Origin: Capnocytophaga sp. oral taxon 863 str. F0517
Lineage (GTDB): Bacteria; Bacteroidota; Bacteroidia; Flavobacteriales; Flavobacteriaceae
Assembly: GCF_000466425.1 (NCBI RefSeq)
Contig: NZ_KE992171.1
Coordinates: forward strand, 50,588-114,587
Direction: 5' to 3'
Length of the DNA stretch: 64,000 bases
In this document: positions 8,656 through 18,300 of the stretch, one piece after another
How the letters are laid out: each line of letters starts with the position of its first letter
Numbering within the stretch: position 1 is the stretch's first letter
The notes under the pieces: generated by a model
Databases searched by the model: none
What the model saw: only the letters and a program-made list of their open reading frames with translations
What the model was told of the DNA's origin: nothing
Program-made: the position numbers and the translations under genes

Positions 8656-9582
8656 TTACAAATGAGCTTCCTGAATGATATAGGCAGGTCTTTCCTTGGT
8701 TTGGGTGAATATTTTTCCGATATATACCCCGATGATGCCTAAGATAATCAACTGTAAACCTCCAAAAAAGACAATAGTCATGATAAGGGAAGCCCATCCT
8801 GATATTTCCGAGCCATTGAGGAAGGAGTAGATCACATAGGGGATGTACAGTACCGAGAGCAAGGAAAAGAAAAAGCCTAAGAAGACCGCAAAATAGAGGG
8901 GTTTTACACTGAAAGAGGTAACTCCACTGAGGGCAAGTTGGAACATTTTCTTAATCGTGTATTTGGTCTCTCCCGAATGGCGTGCTTGCGCGGTATAGGG
9001 TATATACACTTGATTGAAACCTACCCAAGGAACCATACCGCGGAGAAAGGGTTCGTTTTCTTTCATCTGACGGATGACCTCCACTACGGATTGGTCAAGT
9101 AGGCGGAAGTCGGCCGAGCCTTCTTTGATTTCAATATCAGAAAGTAGGTTTAGCAGTTTGTAAAACTGCTGGGAACTCTTGCGTTTTTTCTTAGATATAT
9201 CCGAGGGATAGGTGCGTAGGGTAGCCACTACTTGGGCTCCTTCTTCCCACTTGCGGATGAGGGAGGGAATTAGCGCTGGGGGGTGTTGCAAGTCGGCATC
9301 CATGGAGATGACCGCAGGGGCAAAAGCATGATCTAAGCCTGCTTTTACAGCGAGTTGGTGGCCAAAATTGCGGGAGAAGGAAAGATACTTCACCCGTCCG
9401 TCTTCCTTGGCCAATTGCTCAAGAGCAAGCAAGGAACTATCTTGACTGCCGTCATTTACAAAAAGTAAGTGGAACTGATAGTCGGGAAGTTCAGTGGCGA
9501 AGACCTCCTTGATGGCCTGATATAGCGGACGGATATTCTCACTCTCGTTATAGCAGGGTACGACGATATCTATCTTTTTCAT
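8656..9582 (-). CDS. GT2 polyprenyl-phosphate glycosyltransferase (DPM1/GtrB/ArnC-like)
   Basis: A 308-residue protein: a cytoplasmic GT2 domain followed by two C-terminal membrane helices (about 235-260 and 268-292), the architecture of enzymes that load a sugar onto undecaprenyl phosphate. Motifs are IDIVVPCYNES at the start, VNDGSQD (42-48), FSRNFGHQ (69-76) and the metal-site DADLQHPP (95-102), all typical of the GtrB/ArnC group. It overlaps the following GT87-like gene by 4 bases. That gene encodes a multi-helix transferase of the kind that uses polyprenyl-phosphate sugars, so the two probably act as a donor-making and donor-using pair. Confidence 0.87.
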   Translation of the reverse strand: MKKIDIVVPCYNESENIRPLYQAIKEVFATELPDYQFHLLFVNDGSQDSSLLALEQLAKEDGRVKYLSFSRNFGHQLAVKAGLDHAFAPAVISMDADLQHPPALIPSLIRKWEEGAQVVATLRTYPSDISKKKRKSSQQFYKLLNLLSDIEIKEGSADFRLLDQSVVEVIRQMKENEPFLRGMVPWVGFNQVYIPYTAQARHSGETKYTIKKMFQLALSGVTSFSVKPLYFAVFLGFFFSLLSVLYIPYVIYSFLNGSEISGWASLIMTIVFFGGLQLIILGIIGVYIGKIFTQTKERPAYIIQEAHL

Positions 9583-10748
9583 GAGGCAACTTCTTTAGGG
9601 TTAGTCTCTTGTTTTCCATAATCCAAGCGACACATTTCCCAAATAAGGGTCAGCCATATCAGGGCTACTGGGACAGCCCTAAGGGAATAGCGAATGATAT
9701 AGGGTTCCTTCAGCGGCTTGAATAGGTCGGTAGGGGAAAGTGAGGCTAAGAAACCTAAAATTAGCAGCGTGATTTTCAGGGCTTTATTTTCGTTAGGAGA
9801 AGCCATAAACCATAGGCCAATGCCTACATAGGCAATGATATAGGTGCTATTCTCGGTTCCGGTACTGAATAGGCATAAGAACATGCTCACCGAAGCTAAG
9901 AACATGAGCCGAAAGCGTAGGTGCTGGTATTGTCCTATTCGCAAGTAAGGGAGGGCAAAGAGGACTAAGGCAATGGAGATGACTATTAAGTTGTTATTGA
10001 ACAAGCCTGTACGTTGCAGAAATCCTAAGAGAGAGAGGTTCTGGAGGTTATAGTGAGAGGTATCCATATTCTCTCCATTCTTTTCAGATAGAGAGACGTA
10101 CCAATCATGATATTGGGAAAGCACATATTCAGGGGAGGAATATAGCATAGGCAAGCAAAAGAGCAAGGCTGCCCATAATAGACCTGACCATACAAAGCGT
10201 CCTTTGTCCTTGGCAAAGAAAAAGAAGGCCAAGCCGACAATTCCATAGAGCTTGGTCAAGGTGCCTATTACAATAAAAAGGGTTGCCCAGTGACTTTTCC
10301 CTTTTTCTACAAAAACAAAAGCCGCTACCAAAAGGGCGATGACACTGATGTTGAACTGTTGCATAGCCGCTGCTGTATACATATCATGGGCAGCTATCAG
10401 TAATATTCCTATAATGGATCCCTTGGACAGAGGCAATTGACGGATAGCCCAGTAAAGGAATGCCGCATTGGCCAAAATCCATAAGGTACATCCCAAAGAG
10501 GAGGGCAAAAGGGCAAAAGGAGCTATAATGGCGCTAAAGAATACCCCATAATGATTCATATCCCCATATTCTTCAGGATAGGGGATAAAGAGGGGGAGCT
10601 GCTTGAGGGTATGATTGAACACGCCCTCGAAGATAAGGTAATTGTTGAACCTACCTCGAATGACCACATTTTGCAAGATGGTAGCCAGTGCCAATCCTAC
10701 CCAAAGGATAGCCGTAAAGCGCTCATTATAAAATAGTCTCTTTAGCAT
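9579..10748 (-). CDS. GT87-type (DUF2029) polytopic membrane glycosyltransferase
   Basis: A 389-residue protein with about ten hydrophobic segments. GT87/DUF2029 proteins are GT-C fold transferases that use polyprenyl-phosphate-linked mannose or another sugar. The first periplasmic loop contains the EEYGDMNHYGVFF stretch (about residues 58-70), with acidic residues where GT-C enzymes place their catalytic Asp/Glu. A later segment KLYGIVGLAFFFFAKDK also fits the family. The gene lies 15 bases downstream of lgt and overlaps the DPM1-like gene by 4 bases. The family call is moderate; sugar and acceptor are unknown. Confidence 0.7.
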   Translation of the reverse strand: MLKRLFYNERFTAILWVGLALATILQNVVIRGRFNNYLIFEGVFNHTLKQLPLFIPYPEEYGDMNHYGVFFSAIIAPFALLPSSLGCTLWILANAAFLYWAIRQLPLSKGSIIGILLIAAHDMYTAAAMQQFNISVIALLVAAFVFVEKGKSHWATLFIVIGTLTKLYGIVGLAFFFFAKDKGRFVWSGLLWAALLFCLPMLYSSPEYVLSQYHDWYVSLSEKNGENMDTSHYNLQNLSLLGFLQRTGLFNNNLIVISIALVLFALPYLRIGQYQHLRFRLMFLASVSMFLCLFSTGTENSTYIIAYVGIGLWFMASPNENKALKITLLILGFLASLSPTDLFKPLKEPYIIRYSLRAVPVALIWLTLIWEMCRLDYGKQETNPKEVAS

Positions 10749-10763
10749 AGGAACAAGCTTAAG

Positions 10764-11678
10764 TTATACTTTCTTTCTCTTAAAGAACAGTAAAAACACC
10801 CCAGCCAAGATAAAGGGGATACTCAGCCACTGTCCGGTGGAGAGCAGGCCTAAAGTTTTTTCTATCCCTCCCTGGCTGTCCTTGACGTATTCTGCCAAGA
10901 AGCGGATAGTCCAAAGGGCGATTAGGAATACACCAAAGATAAAATAGGGTTGGTCTTTCTTATTTGTTTTCCAATAAAGGTAGTAGAGCAACCAAAAGAG
11001 AAAAAAGTAAGCGACAGCCTCATAGAGTTGGACTGGGTGGCGATAGGGTATTTGGTTATAGATCTCTGCAAACTGTAGATTGTGGGCGATGAGCTCGAAG
11101 GCATCTTTGGGGGTAGTGGCTCCGGTGAGCTGCATGGCCTCATGAGCGTTGAAGTCGCCTGATTGTAAGAATTTTACGGCAAAGGGAAAAGAGGAGTCAA
11201 CGACCTTTCCTACGATCTCGGAGTTCATAAAGTTACCAAAACGAACAAACATCCCGCCTATGGTAATAGGAATCACGATTCGGTCAAGCACCCAGGAGAG
11301 TTTCATATCGGGATACTTACGGATATAGAGGAACATCGCGATGATGATTCCTACCGCAGCTCCATGGCTGGCCAGTCCTGCAAATCCAGTTACCTCAAAG
11401 GTAGGAGAGAAGCGGAAAGGAAGAATGATCTCCAGTGGATGTTGCTTGAAATAGTCCCAATCGTAGAAAAATACATGTCCCAAACGCGCTCCTAAAAGGG
11501 TCGCAAGCGCTACATAAATCACCAAAGCATCCAGCTTGTCAAGGCTTTTTCCTTCGGCTAAGAAGATCTTTTTCATGAGGTAAAAACCTAAGGAAAAGGC
11601 AATTACAAACATGAGGCTATAGTAACGTATCTGAATAATATGCAGGTCAAGCAATACCTGATCGGGATTCCAGTTCAT
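10764..11678 (-). CDS. lgt: Phosphatidylglycerol--prolipoprotein diacylglyceryl transferase
   Basis: Lgt adds diacylglycerol from phosphatidylglycerol to the lipobox Cys of prolipoproteins in the inner membrane, the first step of lipoprotein maturation. The 304-residue length is normal. About seven membrane segments, ARLGHVFFY (64-72), LASHGAAVG (102-110) and the signature GGMFVRFGNFMNSEIVG (141-157) with the essential Arg, Asn and Glu are present. The gene has its own TACTTTTG promoter element on the minus strand at 11699-11706 and heads the run of surface-glycan genes that ends at 3073. That placement means an essential lipoprotein-processing gene may share a transcript with variable glycan genes. 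Confidence 0.96.
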   Translation of the reverse strand: MNWNPDQVLLDLHIIQIRYYSLMFVIAFSLGFYLMKKIFLAEGKSLDKLDALVIYVALATLLGARLGHVFFYDWDYFKQHPLEIILPFRFSPTFEVTGFAGLASHGAAVGIIIAMFLYIRKYPDMKLSWVLDRIVIPITIGGMFVRFGNFMNSEIVGKVVDSSFPFAVKFLQSGDFNAHEAMQLTGATTPKDAFELIAHNLQFAEIYNQIPYRHPVQLYEAVAYFFLFWLLYYLYWKTNKKDQPYFIFGVFLIALWTIRFLAEYVKDSQGGIEKTLGLLSTGQWLSIPFILAGVFLLFFKRKKV

Positions 11679-11698
11679 GAGGGTTATTTTATAAGGGA

Positions 11699-11706
11699 CA
11701 AAAGTA
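11699..11706 (-). promoter_or_regulatory. -7 element of the lgt promoter
   Basis: TACTTTTG on the minus strand fits TAnnTTTG and lies 20 bases before the lgt ATG. Upstream (11715-11752) is TTAATTGT-type simple repeat sequence, so no convincing TTG -33 box can be assigned. Confidence 0.45.
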
Positions 11707-11751
11707 CGAATTTTAAATGTTAATTGTCAAGGGTTAATTGTTAATTGTTAA

Positions 11752-12783
11752 TCACTTTCTTTTGACAAGGCTTGCTTTGATAGGGTAGTGGTCGGAATAG
11801 GGTGTATGGCTATATACCTTGTGGGAGGTGATTTTGAAATAAGGGTCAGCTAAAATGTAGTCGATACGGAAAGGGAAGTAAGGGAAATCATAGGTGCTGC
11901 CAAAGCCAGAGCCTGCCTCCTGAAAGCTATCAATGAGGCCTCGGTCTTGGATTTTTTGGTAGAGATAGGAAAAGGCGGTATTGTTAAAATCTCCACAAAC
12001 GACAATAGGATAGGGAGACCGATCAGCATGGGCATTGAAGAGCTCTACCTGTGCCTGCTGAATGGCAAAACGTCGGGGGAGTTTTAGGAAAATCCGCTTG
12101 GAGTTCTCTTGGCTGATCTCGGTGTCTTCTATATGAAAGGATTCAAAATGAAGACTATAGACCCTTAGGGTATCTTTTCCAGTTACGATGTCCGCAAAGA
12201 TTCCATTGTTGCCCGTATGGGGAAAGTCCAAGGAACCACTCTCTATGATCGGGTAATCGCTTAGGATGGCCTGCCCTATTTTGTCTTTGGGGTTCTTATA
12301 GATAAATTTTTTATACTTGTAGAAGGGAAAGCTCTTATTCTCTTTGCTATAAAACTCCTGTAAGGCAAGGATATTGGGGTGCTCTTGCGCTATAAATTGG
12401 ATAATCTGATCTCTAAGAGAGCTGTCCGGATTCCATTTGTAGTGATTGAAAAGGCGTACATTGAAGCTCATGATACTCAAGTGTTCCTTAGGGGCTTTCT
12501 TGCTCTTGGCGAACTGGACAAAGCGATGCATGAAGGGCAATCCGATAATAAACAAAACACTGGAGAAGAGGAACCACCAGCGACGACGTACGATCCATAT
12601 CCCTATGAATATCATATTGGCCAACATCAGAATAGGAGTAAAGACAGTCAAGGAGGCGTATTCGAAGTATTGAGGAGGCACAAAAGGGAGTAGGTAGGCG
12701 AAAAGCAATATTACGCCTACCCCTCCATTAGCTAAAAGAATGATCTTTTCTACAAGGGAGAGTGTTCTCCAAAGATTTTTCAT
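11752..12783 (-). CDS. Endonuclease/exonuclease/phosphatase (EEP) family membrane protein
   Basis: A 343-residue protein with three hydrophobic segments in the first 90 residues and an EEP (DNase I-like) domain after it. ILALQEFYS (metal Glu), VVCGDFNNTAF (the GDFN motif) and the C-terminal SDHYPIKA (catalytic His) are intact. In Bacteroidota such membrane-tethered EEP proteins are common and uncharacterised; the fold serves nucleases, phosphodiesterases and inositol/sphingomyelin phosphatases, so the substrate is open. The domain would sit on the periplasmic side if the helices form a simple N-terminal anchor. It lies 12 bases downstream of the glucosaminidase gene and probably shares its transcript. 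Confidence 0.8.
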   Translation of the reverse strand: MKNLWRTLSLVEKIILLANGGVGVILLFAYLLPFVPPQYFEYASLTVFTPILMLANMIFIGIWIVRRRWWFLFSSVLFIIGLPFMHRFVQFAKSKKAPKEHLSIMSFNVRLFNHYKWNPDSSLRDQIIQFIAQEHPNILALQEFYSKENKSFPFYKYKKFIYKNPKDKIGQAILSDYPIIESGSLDFPHTGNNGIFADIVTGKDTLRVYSLHFESFHIEDTEISQENSKRIFLKLPRRFAIQQAQVELFNAHADRSPYPIVVCGDFNNTAFSYLYQKIQDRGLIDSFQEAGSGFGSTYDFPYFPFRIDYILADPYFKITSHKVYSHTPYSDHYPIKASLVKRK

Positions 12784-12795
12784 AAGATAGTATTT

Positions 12796-13899
12796 TTACT
12801 CACGGATCACGAGTATTTGGCCTAAATTCAATTTAGGTTCATTCATATTGTTCAGTGCCATAAGATCATTTACACTTACCCCTGAACGGCGAGCAATACT
12901 ATAGAGGGTATCTCCTTTTTTGACAATATACATCTTGATAAGCTCCATAGCAATCTCTTCTGTAGGGGTATTATTTGCTTCTTTTTGCGCCACTCGTGTG
13001 CTGTCTACCTTTTGTACGGTGACGCTTGTATCCTTTTTTGCACTATCATCCTTTTTGGCGACTGTTTTTTGAGTGTTTTTTGCAGTAGTGGTAGGAGCAT
13101 TTACTTTTTTAGCAGCGTTGCTTTCTTTTTTAGGAGTTGTATTCTCCTTAGCTACGGCCTTTCCTGTCTCTTTTTTCTTTTCTAAGGTAAGGGGAGGACT
13201 GTTAGGAATAGGCGAAAGGGGTTTGTCCTCTACAAAAGCATAGCCGAGTACTTCAGTATCATAGGTAAAGAGTTCGTATTTTTTGATAAGAAGCAAGAGC
13301 TTTTGTGGATACCCAGGGTCGGTGGCATATCCTGCTTTCTTGAGTCCGTAAGCCCAGCCTTTATAATCTCCAGCCTTTAGCTGAAAGAGGAAGGCATAGC
13401 GAGAACGATTGACCAAGAATTGAGAATGGTCTTCGAAGGAGGCTTCCGGATGCTGGTATTTTCTGAAACATTCGCCCTTGGCATCGTCGTCATGAGTGAT
13501 GGTGTCTCCTTCCCAGTCGTAATGACACTTGATACCGAAGTGGTTACGAGCATGCCGAGCCAAGCGGCCTTGGCCAGAACCACTCTCCAAGATGGCTTGT
13601 GCTAAGGTGATACTGGCGGGGATTCCGTAGCGTTGCATCTCCACCATGGCAATATCTTTGTAGGTTTCTATATACTGACGGATTAGGGCAGGGGTCACCT
13701 TTACAGCCGAGGTGGCCTCTAATTCCTCAGGGGTTTCCGGTTTTTCCTTATCAATATAAGTCTCACTGGGCTTGGTCTCTGTGAGTATTTTTTCAGGAAT
13801 ACGGGTGATAGGTTTCCTTGCAGAGCCATTCTTATGCCCAGTACTACAAGAGGTGGCCAAGGCCATGAGACCGATAAAGCTAACTAATTTCTTGTTCAT
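12796..13899 (-). CDS. Glucosaminidase (GH73) - LysM lipoprotein
   Basis: A 367-residue envelope lipoprotein. The N-terminus MNKKLVSFIGLMALATSC is a signal peptide with a lipobox ending at Cys18. A GH73 endo-beta-N-acetylglucosaminidase domain spans about residues 75-215, with the catalytic Glu in LAQAILESGSGQG and the conserved NHFGIKC and DHSQFLVN segments. A Lys/Thr/Ala-rich linker follows (about 235-315). A single LysM peptidoglycan-binding domain closes the protein (YIVKKGDTLYSIARRSG and NLGQILVI). It should cut peptidoglycan glycan strands at the outer-membrane inner face, for cell separation or turnover. The start overlaps the end of the upstream desulfhydrase-like gene by 20 bases. 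Confidence 0.9.
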   Translation of the reverse strand: MNKKLVSFIGLMALATSCSTGHKNGSARKPITRIPEKILTETKPSETYIDKEKPETPEELEATSAVKVTPALIRQYIETYKDIAMVEMQRYGIPASITLAQAILESGSGQGRLARHARNHFGIKCHYDWEGDTITHDDDAKGECFRKYQHPEASFEDHSQFLVNRSRYAFLFQLKAGDYKGWAYGLKKAGYATDPGYPQKLLLLIKKYELFTYDTEVLGYAFVEDKPLSPIPNSPPLTLEKKKETGKAVAKENTTPKKESNAAKKVNAPTTTAKNTQKTVAKKDDSAKKDTSVTVQKVDSTRVAQKEANNTPTEEIAMELIKMYIVKKGDTLYSIARRSGVSVNDLMALNNMNEPKLNLGQILVIRE

Positions 13900-14809
13900 A
13901 ATCCAATGTTTGTTTCTTTTTTTGGTTAAGGTGTTGGTTCATTCCATATATTCCTTGCAATCCACCGGTGTGGATAGCTAAGATTTTGCTGTTTTTTGGA
14001 AAAAAACCTTTCTCAATCAGGTCAGTAACGCCATAGATCATCTTCCCTGTATAGACAGGGTCTAAGGGAATATGGGTTTGCCTGAAAAAATCATTGAGAA
14101 AGCGGATAAAATCCTCATTAACCTTGGCATAGCCCCCTAAGTGATAATCATGGATCAGTTGCCAATGGCCTGGGGGGTGTATCCATTTTTTAATTTCTTC
14201 CTCTAAAAACTGACCACAGAGAGCCGGGAAGCCCAGTACCTTCTGGTGAGGTAGGGCAGTGTTGATCAGCCCTGCGATGGTACCTCCCGTACCTACCGCA
14301 GTGGTAATAAAGTCATAGTCCTTGTCCTCTGGAGTGAGAATTTCCTCCGTACCCTTGATAGCCAGGGCGTTGGTGCCTCCTTCCGGGACATAGTAATAAG
14401 GGCCAAAACGTTTGGCCAAGTCCTCCTTGAAAGCCTCTGTATGTTTCAGTCGGAACTGTTCTCGAGTCACAAAATGAAAACGCATACCACAGTCCTGAGC
14501 AAAGCTTAGGGTAGGGTTGTGGGGGACAGCATTGGCCAATTCGTCTCCTCGAATCACACCAATGGTCTCTATACCCGCCACTTTCCCTGCATAGGCGGTG
14601 GCTGCAATATGGTTTGAGTAGGCTCCTCCAAAGGTGATAAGTCTTTCATACCCCTCTTGGATAGCTGCCGATAGATTGTACTTGAGCTTCCGGTATTTGT
14701 TACCGGAGACATGTACATGGGTTTTGTCCTCGCGCTTTATATACAGAGTGATTCCATGAGGATAGTTGATAGGGACTTTTTGAGTCTCTATGACTGGAAT
14801 CGCAATCAT
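13880..14809 (-). CDS. 1-aminocyclopropane-1-carboxylate deaminase / D-cysteine desulfhydrase family PLP enzyme
   Basis: A 309-residue fold-type II PLP enzyme. VSGNKYRKLKYNL (34-46) contains the PLP Lys (K38), GGAYSNHIAATA binds the cofactor phosphate side and the substrate carboxylate, and TAVGTGGTIAGL is the glycine-rich phosphate loop. Bacterial homologues outside the true ACC deaminases mostly act as D-cysteine desulfhydrases, releasing pyruvate, ammonia and sulfide, so that is the likelier role. It is the first gene of a three-gene minus-strand group with the glucosaminidase and EEP genes. A TAATTTTG element at 14833-14840 serves as promoter. Confidence 0.85.
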   Translation of the reverse strand: MIAIPVIETQKVPINYPHGITLYIKREDKTHVHVSGNKYRKLKYNLSAAIQEGYERLITFGGAYSNHIAATAYAGKVAGIETIGVIRGDELANAVPHNPTLSFAQDCGMRFHFVTREQFRLKHTEAFKEDLAKRFGPYYYVPEGGTNALAIKGTEEILTPEDKDYDFITTAVGTGGTIAGLINTALPHQKVLGFPALCGQFLEEEIKKWIHPPGHWQLIHDYHLGGYAKVNEDFIRFLNDFFRQTHIPLDPVYTGKMIYGVTDLIEKGFFPKNSKILAIHTGGLQGIYGMNQHLNQKKKQTLDYEQEIS

Positions 14810-14832
14810 TTTTAAGCGTCTATTTTCTTGAA

Positions 14833-14840
14833 CAAAATTA
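14833..14840 (-). promoter_or_regulatory. -7 element upstream of the D-cysteine desulfhydrase-like gene
   Basis: TAATTTTG on the minus strand fits TAnnTTTG, 23 bases before the ATG at 14809. No clear -33 TTG was seen. Confidence 0.4.
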
Positions 14841-15183
14841 CACGCTAATTCCTTATAATGTGTTTTTTAGAAATAGAAGGACAGAGAAGAGCGCTATTTC
14901 TTTAAGAAACAGCAGATACTTGATATTTGCTTAAGTGATTGATTATAAATAGGTTGTTTGCTTTAAATAAATCGCTATACAAAAAAAATTAGCAATCAAA
15001 AAATAATTTTCAACAATAAAAGGATTGTTGTTAATTAGTTGGTTTTAACGGTTATTTTTGTTGTGAAAAACACAATTGTTTATAAATAAAAGTTGTCAAA
15101 TGTTGATAACCTAAGGGGAAGTGGTGTTTTATAAGTATTGAAAATCAGTCATTTACTAATGTTGAACTTAGCTATAATTCATG

Positions 15184-15229
15184 TCTCACAATTCTCCCTT
15201 CATGGACTCATTATCCATGAATTGTGAGA
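15184..15229. repeat. Bulged inverted repeat 47 bases upstream of the HmuS-like promoter
   Basis: TCTCACAATT (15184-15193) pairs exactly with AATTGTGAGA (15220-15229) and CATGGA (15201-15206) with TCCATG (15214-15219). A 7-base bulge (CTCCCTT) interrupts the left arm only and the loop is CTCATTA. Without the bulge it would be a perfect 16-base-pair stem. It could be an operator dyad or a hairpin in an upstream transcript. Confidence 0.6.
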
Positions 15230-15275
15230 GGCTAAAAAGTTTTCTTTTTTTTCTTCAAGGTTTTAAAAAAAGTCG

Positions 15276-15283
15276 TATCTTTG
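15276..15283 (+). promoter_or_regulatory. -7 promoter element of the HmuS/CobN-like gene
   Basis: TATCTTTG fits TAnnTTTG and is 65 bases before the ATG at 15349, so the transcript would have an untranslated leader of roughly 60 bases. No clean TTG lies 18-20 bases upstream. Confidence 0.5.
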
Positions 15284-15348
15284 CACAGACATATTGTGTG
15301 TAATAAATCTAATTATTAATAGCGAAAGAACATAAAAAATCTCATACT

Positions 15349-18300
15349 ATGACAAGAAAAAAATGGTTTCTACTGCTCTCGGTATTGTTACTCTGTGGAG
15401 TGGGGTATTTTGTGTATCAGCGATTTGTAGCGCCTACACGTATTGCTTTGGTGAATTTTATGAGTTACCAATCTTCCAATATTATCCTATCGAATAAGGA
15501 TAAGTTTATCAAGTTCGAAGAGGTTTCTACCGATGAATTAGACAAACTCAAGGGGGTGGATTTTGTCTTGGTATGGGGAATGGGGATGAAAGTAACAGAA
15601 GAACAACATAATAGACTAATTGAAGTTTCTCAAAAAGTACCCTTTCATAGTTTTGCGGTGACCAATCCGGATAATGATCTTAGCAACCTCTCGAAGGCTG
15701 ATCTCAAGCGAGTATCCGAATACCTGGAGAGTGGTAGTAAGGAGAACTATCAGAACTTAGCACGCTATATACGTAAATATATAGATAAGAAATGGTTTGC
15801 CTTAGAGCCTGCTCCTGCGATAGAGCGTAAGGAAAATGTATATTTTCACCTGGATGATGAGCTTTCGTTTGATAACTTGCAAGCATATGAGGCCTATCTC
15901 AAGGAACATCATTTCTACCAAGAGGGAGCGCCTAAAGTGGCTATAGTAGCGGGCTTGCACGATCCTTTTGCAGGAAACAAAGAACACCTCAATGGGGTGA
16001 TAAAGGCCTTACAAGATGAGGGGATGAATGTCTATCCCTTTACAGCACAGGCCAAGCGCATGACATTTTTAGAAGAAATAAATCCGGATGCCATCGTTTA
16101 TTTCCCTCATGGACAGATGATGATGGGTGCTCCGGAGCAATTTATCAACTGGATTAAGCAGAAGAATATTCCTTTCTTTACAGGGCTTTCGGTACTGACT
16201 CTCAAGGAGAAATGGGAAAAAGACCCCATGGGAATGGCCGGGGGCTTTTTGGGGCAGACGGTAGTGATGCCCGAATTGGACGGGGCTCTTTATCCCTATG
16301 TGGTTATTGCACAGGATAAGAATAAGGATGGGTATTATTTCCTCAATGCGATTGGAAATCGTGCGGCTAAGTTTGCCAAAATCATACACCGCTTTACCCA
16401 GCTAAAAAAACAAGCCAATGCGGATAAGAAGTTGGCTATAGTCTATTTCAAGGGAGTAGGGCTTAATCCGCCAGTGGCTCAAGGCTTAGAGGTGGTGGAA
16501 TCGCTTTATAGCTTTCTCAAATCCCTCAAGAGGGAAGGCTATAAGGTAGAAGGGCTTCCCGCTACAGTGGAGGAGTTCAACACTTTGCTCAATACCCATG
16601 CCAACACTTATAGAGCGGGCGCCAAAGGTGAGATAGAACGCTTCTTCGCACAGGGACAACCCGCCTTGGTAGAAGCCAATGAGTTGGATACTTGGCTTAA
16701 GGCAACTCTTCCGCAAGACCTTTATAAGGATGTAGTGGCTCATAATGGCGCAGTACCAGGCAATTACCTAACAACTCATAAGGAAGGGAAAGATTATTTG
16801 GCGGTAGCTCAGCTCACCTTTGGAAATGTCACCGTACTACCACAACCTCCAGCGGCTATCAGCACCGAAGATGACTTCAAGGTACAGCATGGGGTCAAGG
16901 AAATTCCTCCTTACGCTTATATAGGGGCTTACCTATGGGTGCAGAATGGCCTCAAGGCGGATGCCTTGATACATTTTGGTACGCATGGTTCCTTGGAATT
17001 TACCCCTCATAAGCAAGTTACGCTTTCTGACTATGATTGGGGAGATATCTTGGTGGGGACAGTACCTCACTTCTACTACTATACTATTGGTAATATAGGA
17101 GAGGCTATGATGGCCAAGCGCCGTTCCTATGGCTCGATTGTCTCCTACCTGACTCCTGCCTTCACCGAGAGTGATATGCGCAATACCTTCACGGAGTTGG
17201 AAAATACAATTCTCTCCTATCAGAAATCAAAAAATCCTACTGATAAGAATGCGATTTCGCTACATATCAAAAAGCTGGCAGTTGGTATGGGCTTGCATCG
17301 CGACTTGCGCTTGGATAGCCTTCTTACCCAACCCTATACAGAGGCCGAGATAGATCGCCTCTCCGACTTTGCAGAGGAGATTGCCACCGAGAAAATCAAC
17401 GGAGAGCTTTATACGATGGGAGCCCCTTATTCAGCGGACAAAATTGCCTCTACAGTAGTGGCTATGTCAGCCGACCCTATCGCCTACAGTGTAGCGGCTC
17501 TAAACAAGATAGATGGGAAGGTGAGTGAGAAAGACCTCAAGCGCAAGGTCTTTTTCTCCGAACATTATTTGAATCCTGCCAAAGCACTCGTCAGTCAGGT
17601 ACTTGCTGGTAAGCCTGTAACAGAAGCGCTTATCTGTACCTATGCGCATATCACCCCTGAGGAATTGGCCAAAGCCAAAGAGACCATGGCCGTAGAAGAC
17701 CAAGCAGGGATGCCTTATTTTCTTAAGAAACAGTTAGATAAGGAAGCTGCTCAGGCAAAGGAGGCTCCTGGTCAAGCAAAGATAGATAGTGCTAAGGGTA
17801 AGAAACCTGATGCGGTTGGTAAAGCTACCAAAACGAAGAAAGCTCCAATGAAGAAAGAGGAACGCAAACCTATTACCGAAAAGGAATTAGCTGAATTAGC
17901 AGCTAAAAAAGCAAAAATAGAGCGTGCTCGCGCTATAGTAGCCATAGAAGAGGCGATTACTCATATCATATACTACCGAGATGGCTTACAGCAAAGTCCT
18001 TATTTGGAAGAAAAGGCTTTTTTCAATGCACTTAGTGGAGGCTATACCCCTCCTTCCTCCGGTGGGGATGCGGTTGCCAATCCTAAAGGAGTGCCTACAG
18101 GGCACAATCTCTATTCCATTAATGCAGAAAGTACCCCAAGTAAGTTGGCTTGGGATAGGGGCGTGGCCTTAGCTCAAGATGTACTCAATGAATATAAGAG
18201 CAAACATGGGGAGTATCCCAAGAAGATTGCCTATACCTTTTGGAGTTCCGAGTTTGTAGAAACCGAGGGGGTCTCCATAGCTCAAGCGCTTTATATGCTG

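Larger units (their letters stand above)
14841..15348. other. AT-rich intergenic region with a bulged hairpin, upstream of the HmuS-like gene
   Basis: About 500 bases without a plausible gene on either strand. The sequence is strongly AT-rich, with short inverted words such as TTGTG/CACAA near 15062-15075 and TGTTGATAA near 15102. The clearest structure is the interrupted dyad at 15184-15229, followed by a promoter at 15276-15283; both have their own entries. I found no tRNA, riboswitch or leader peptide here. Confidence 0.5.

Noticed and set aside
14950..15130. AT-rich stretch with TTTTCAACA and TGTTGATAA words resembling DnaA boxes, considered as a replication origin
   Set aside because: Only single-mismatch words, not clustered, and no dnaA, dnaN, gidA or similar gene beside them.
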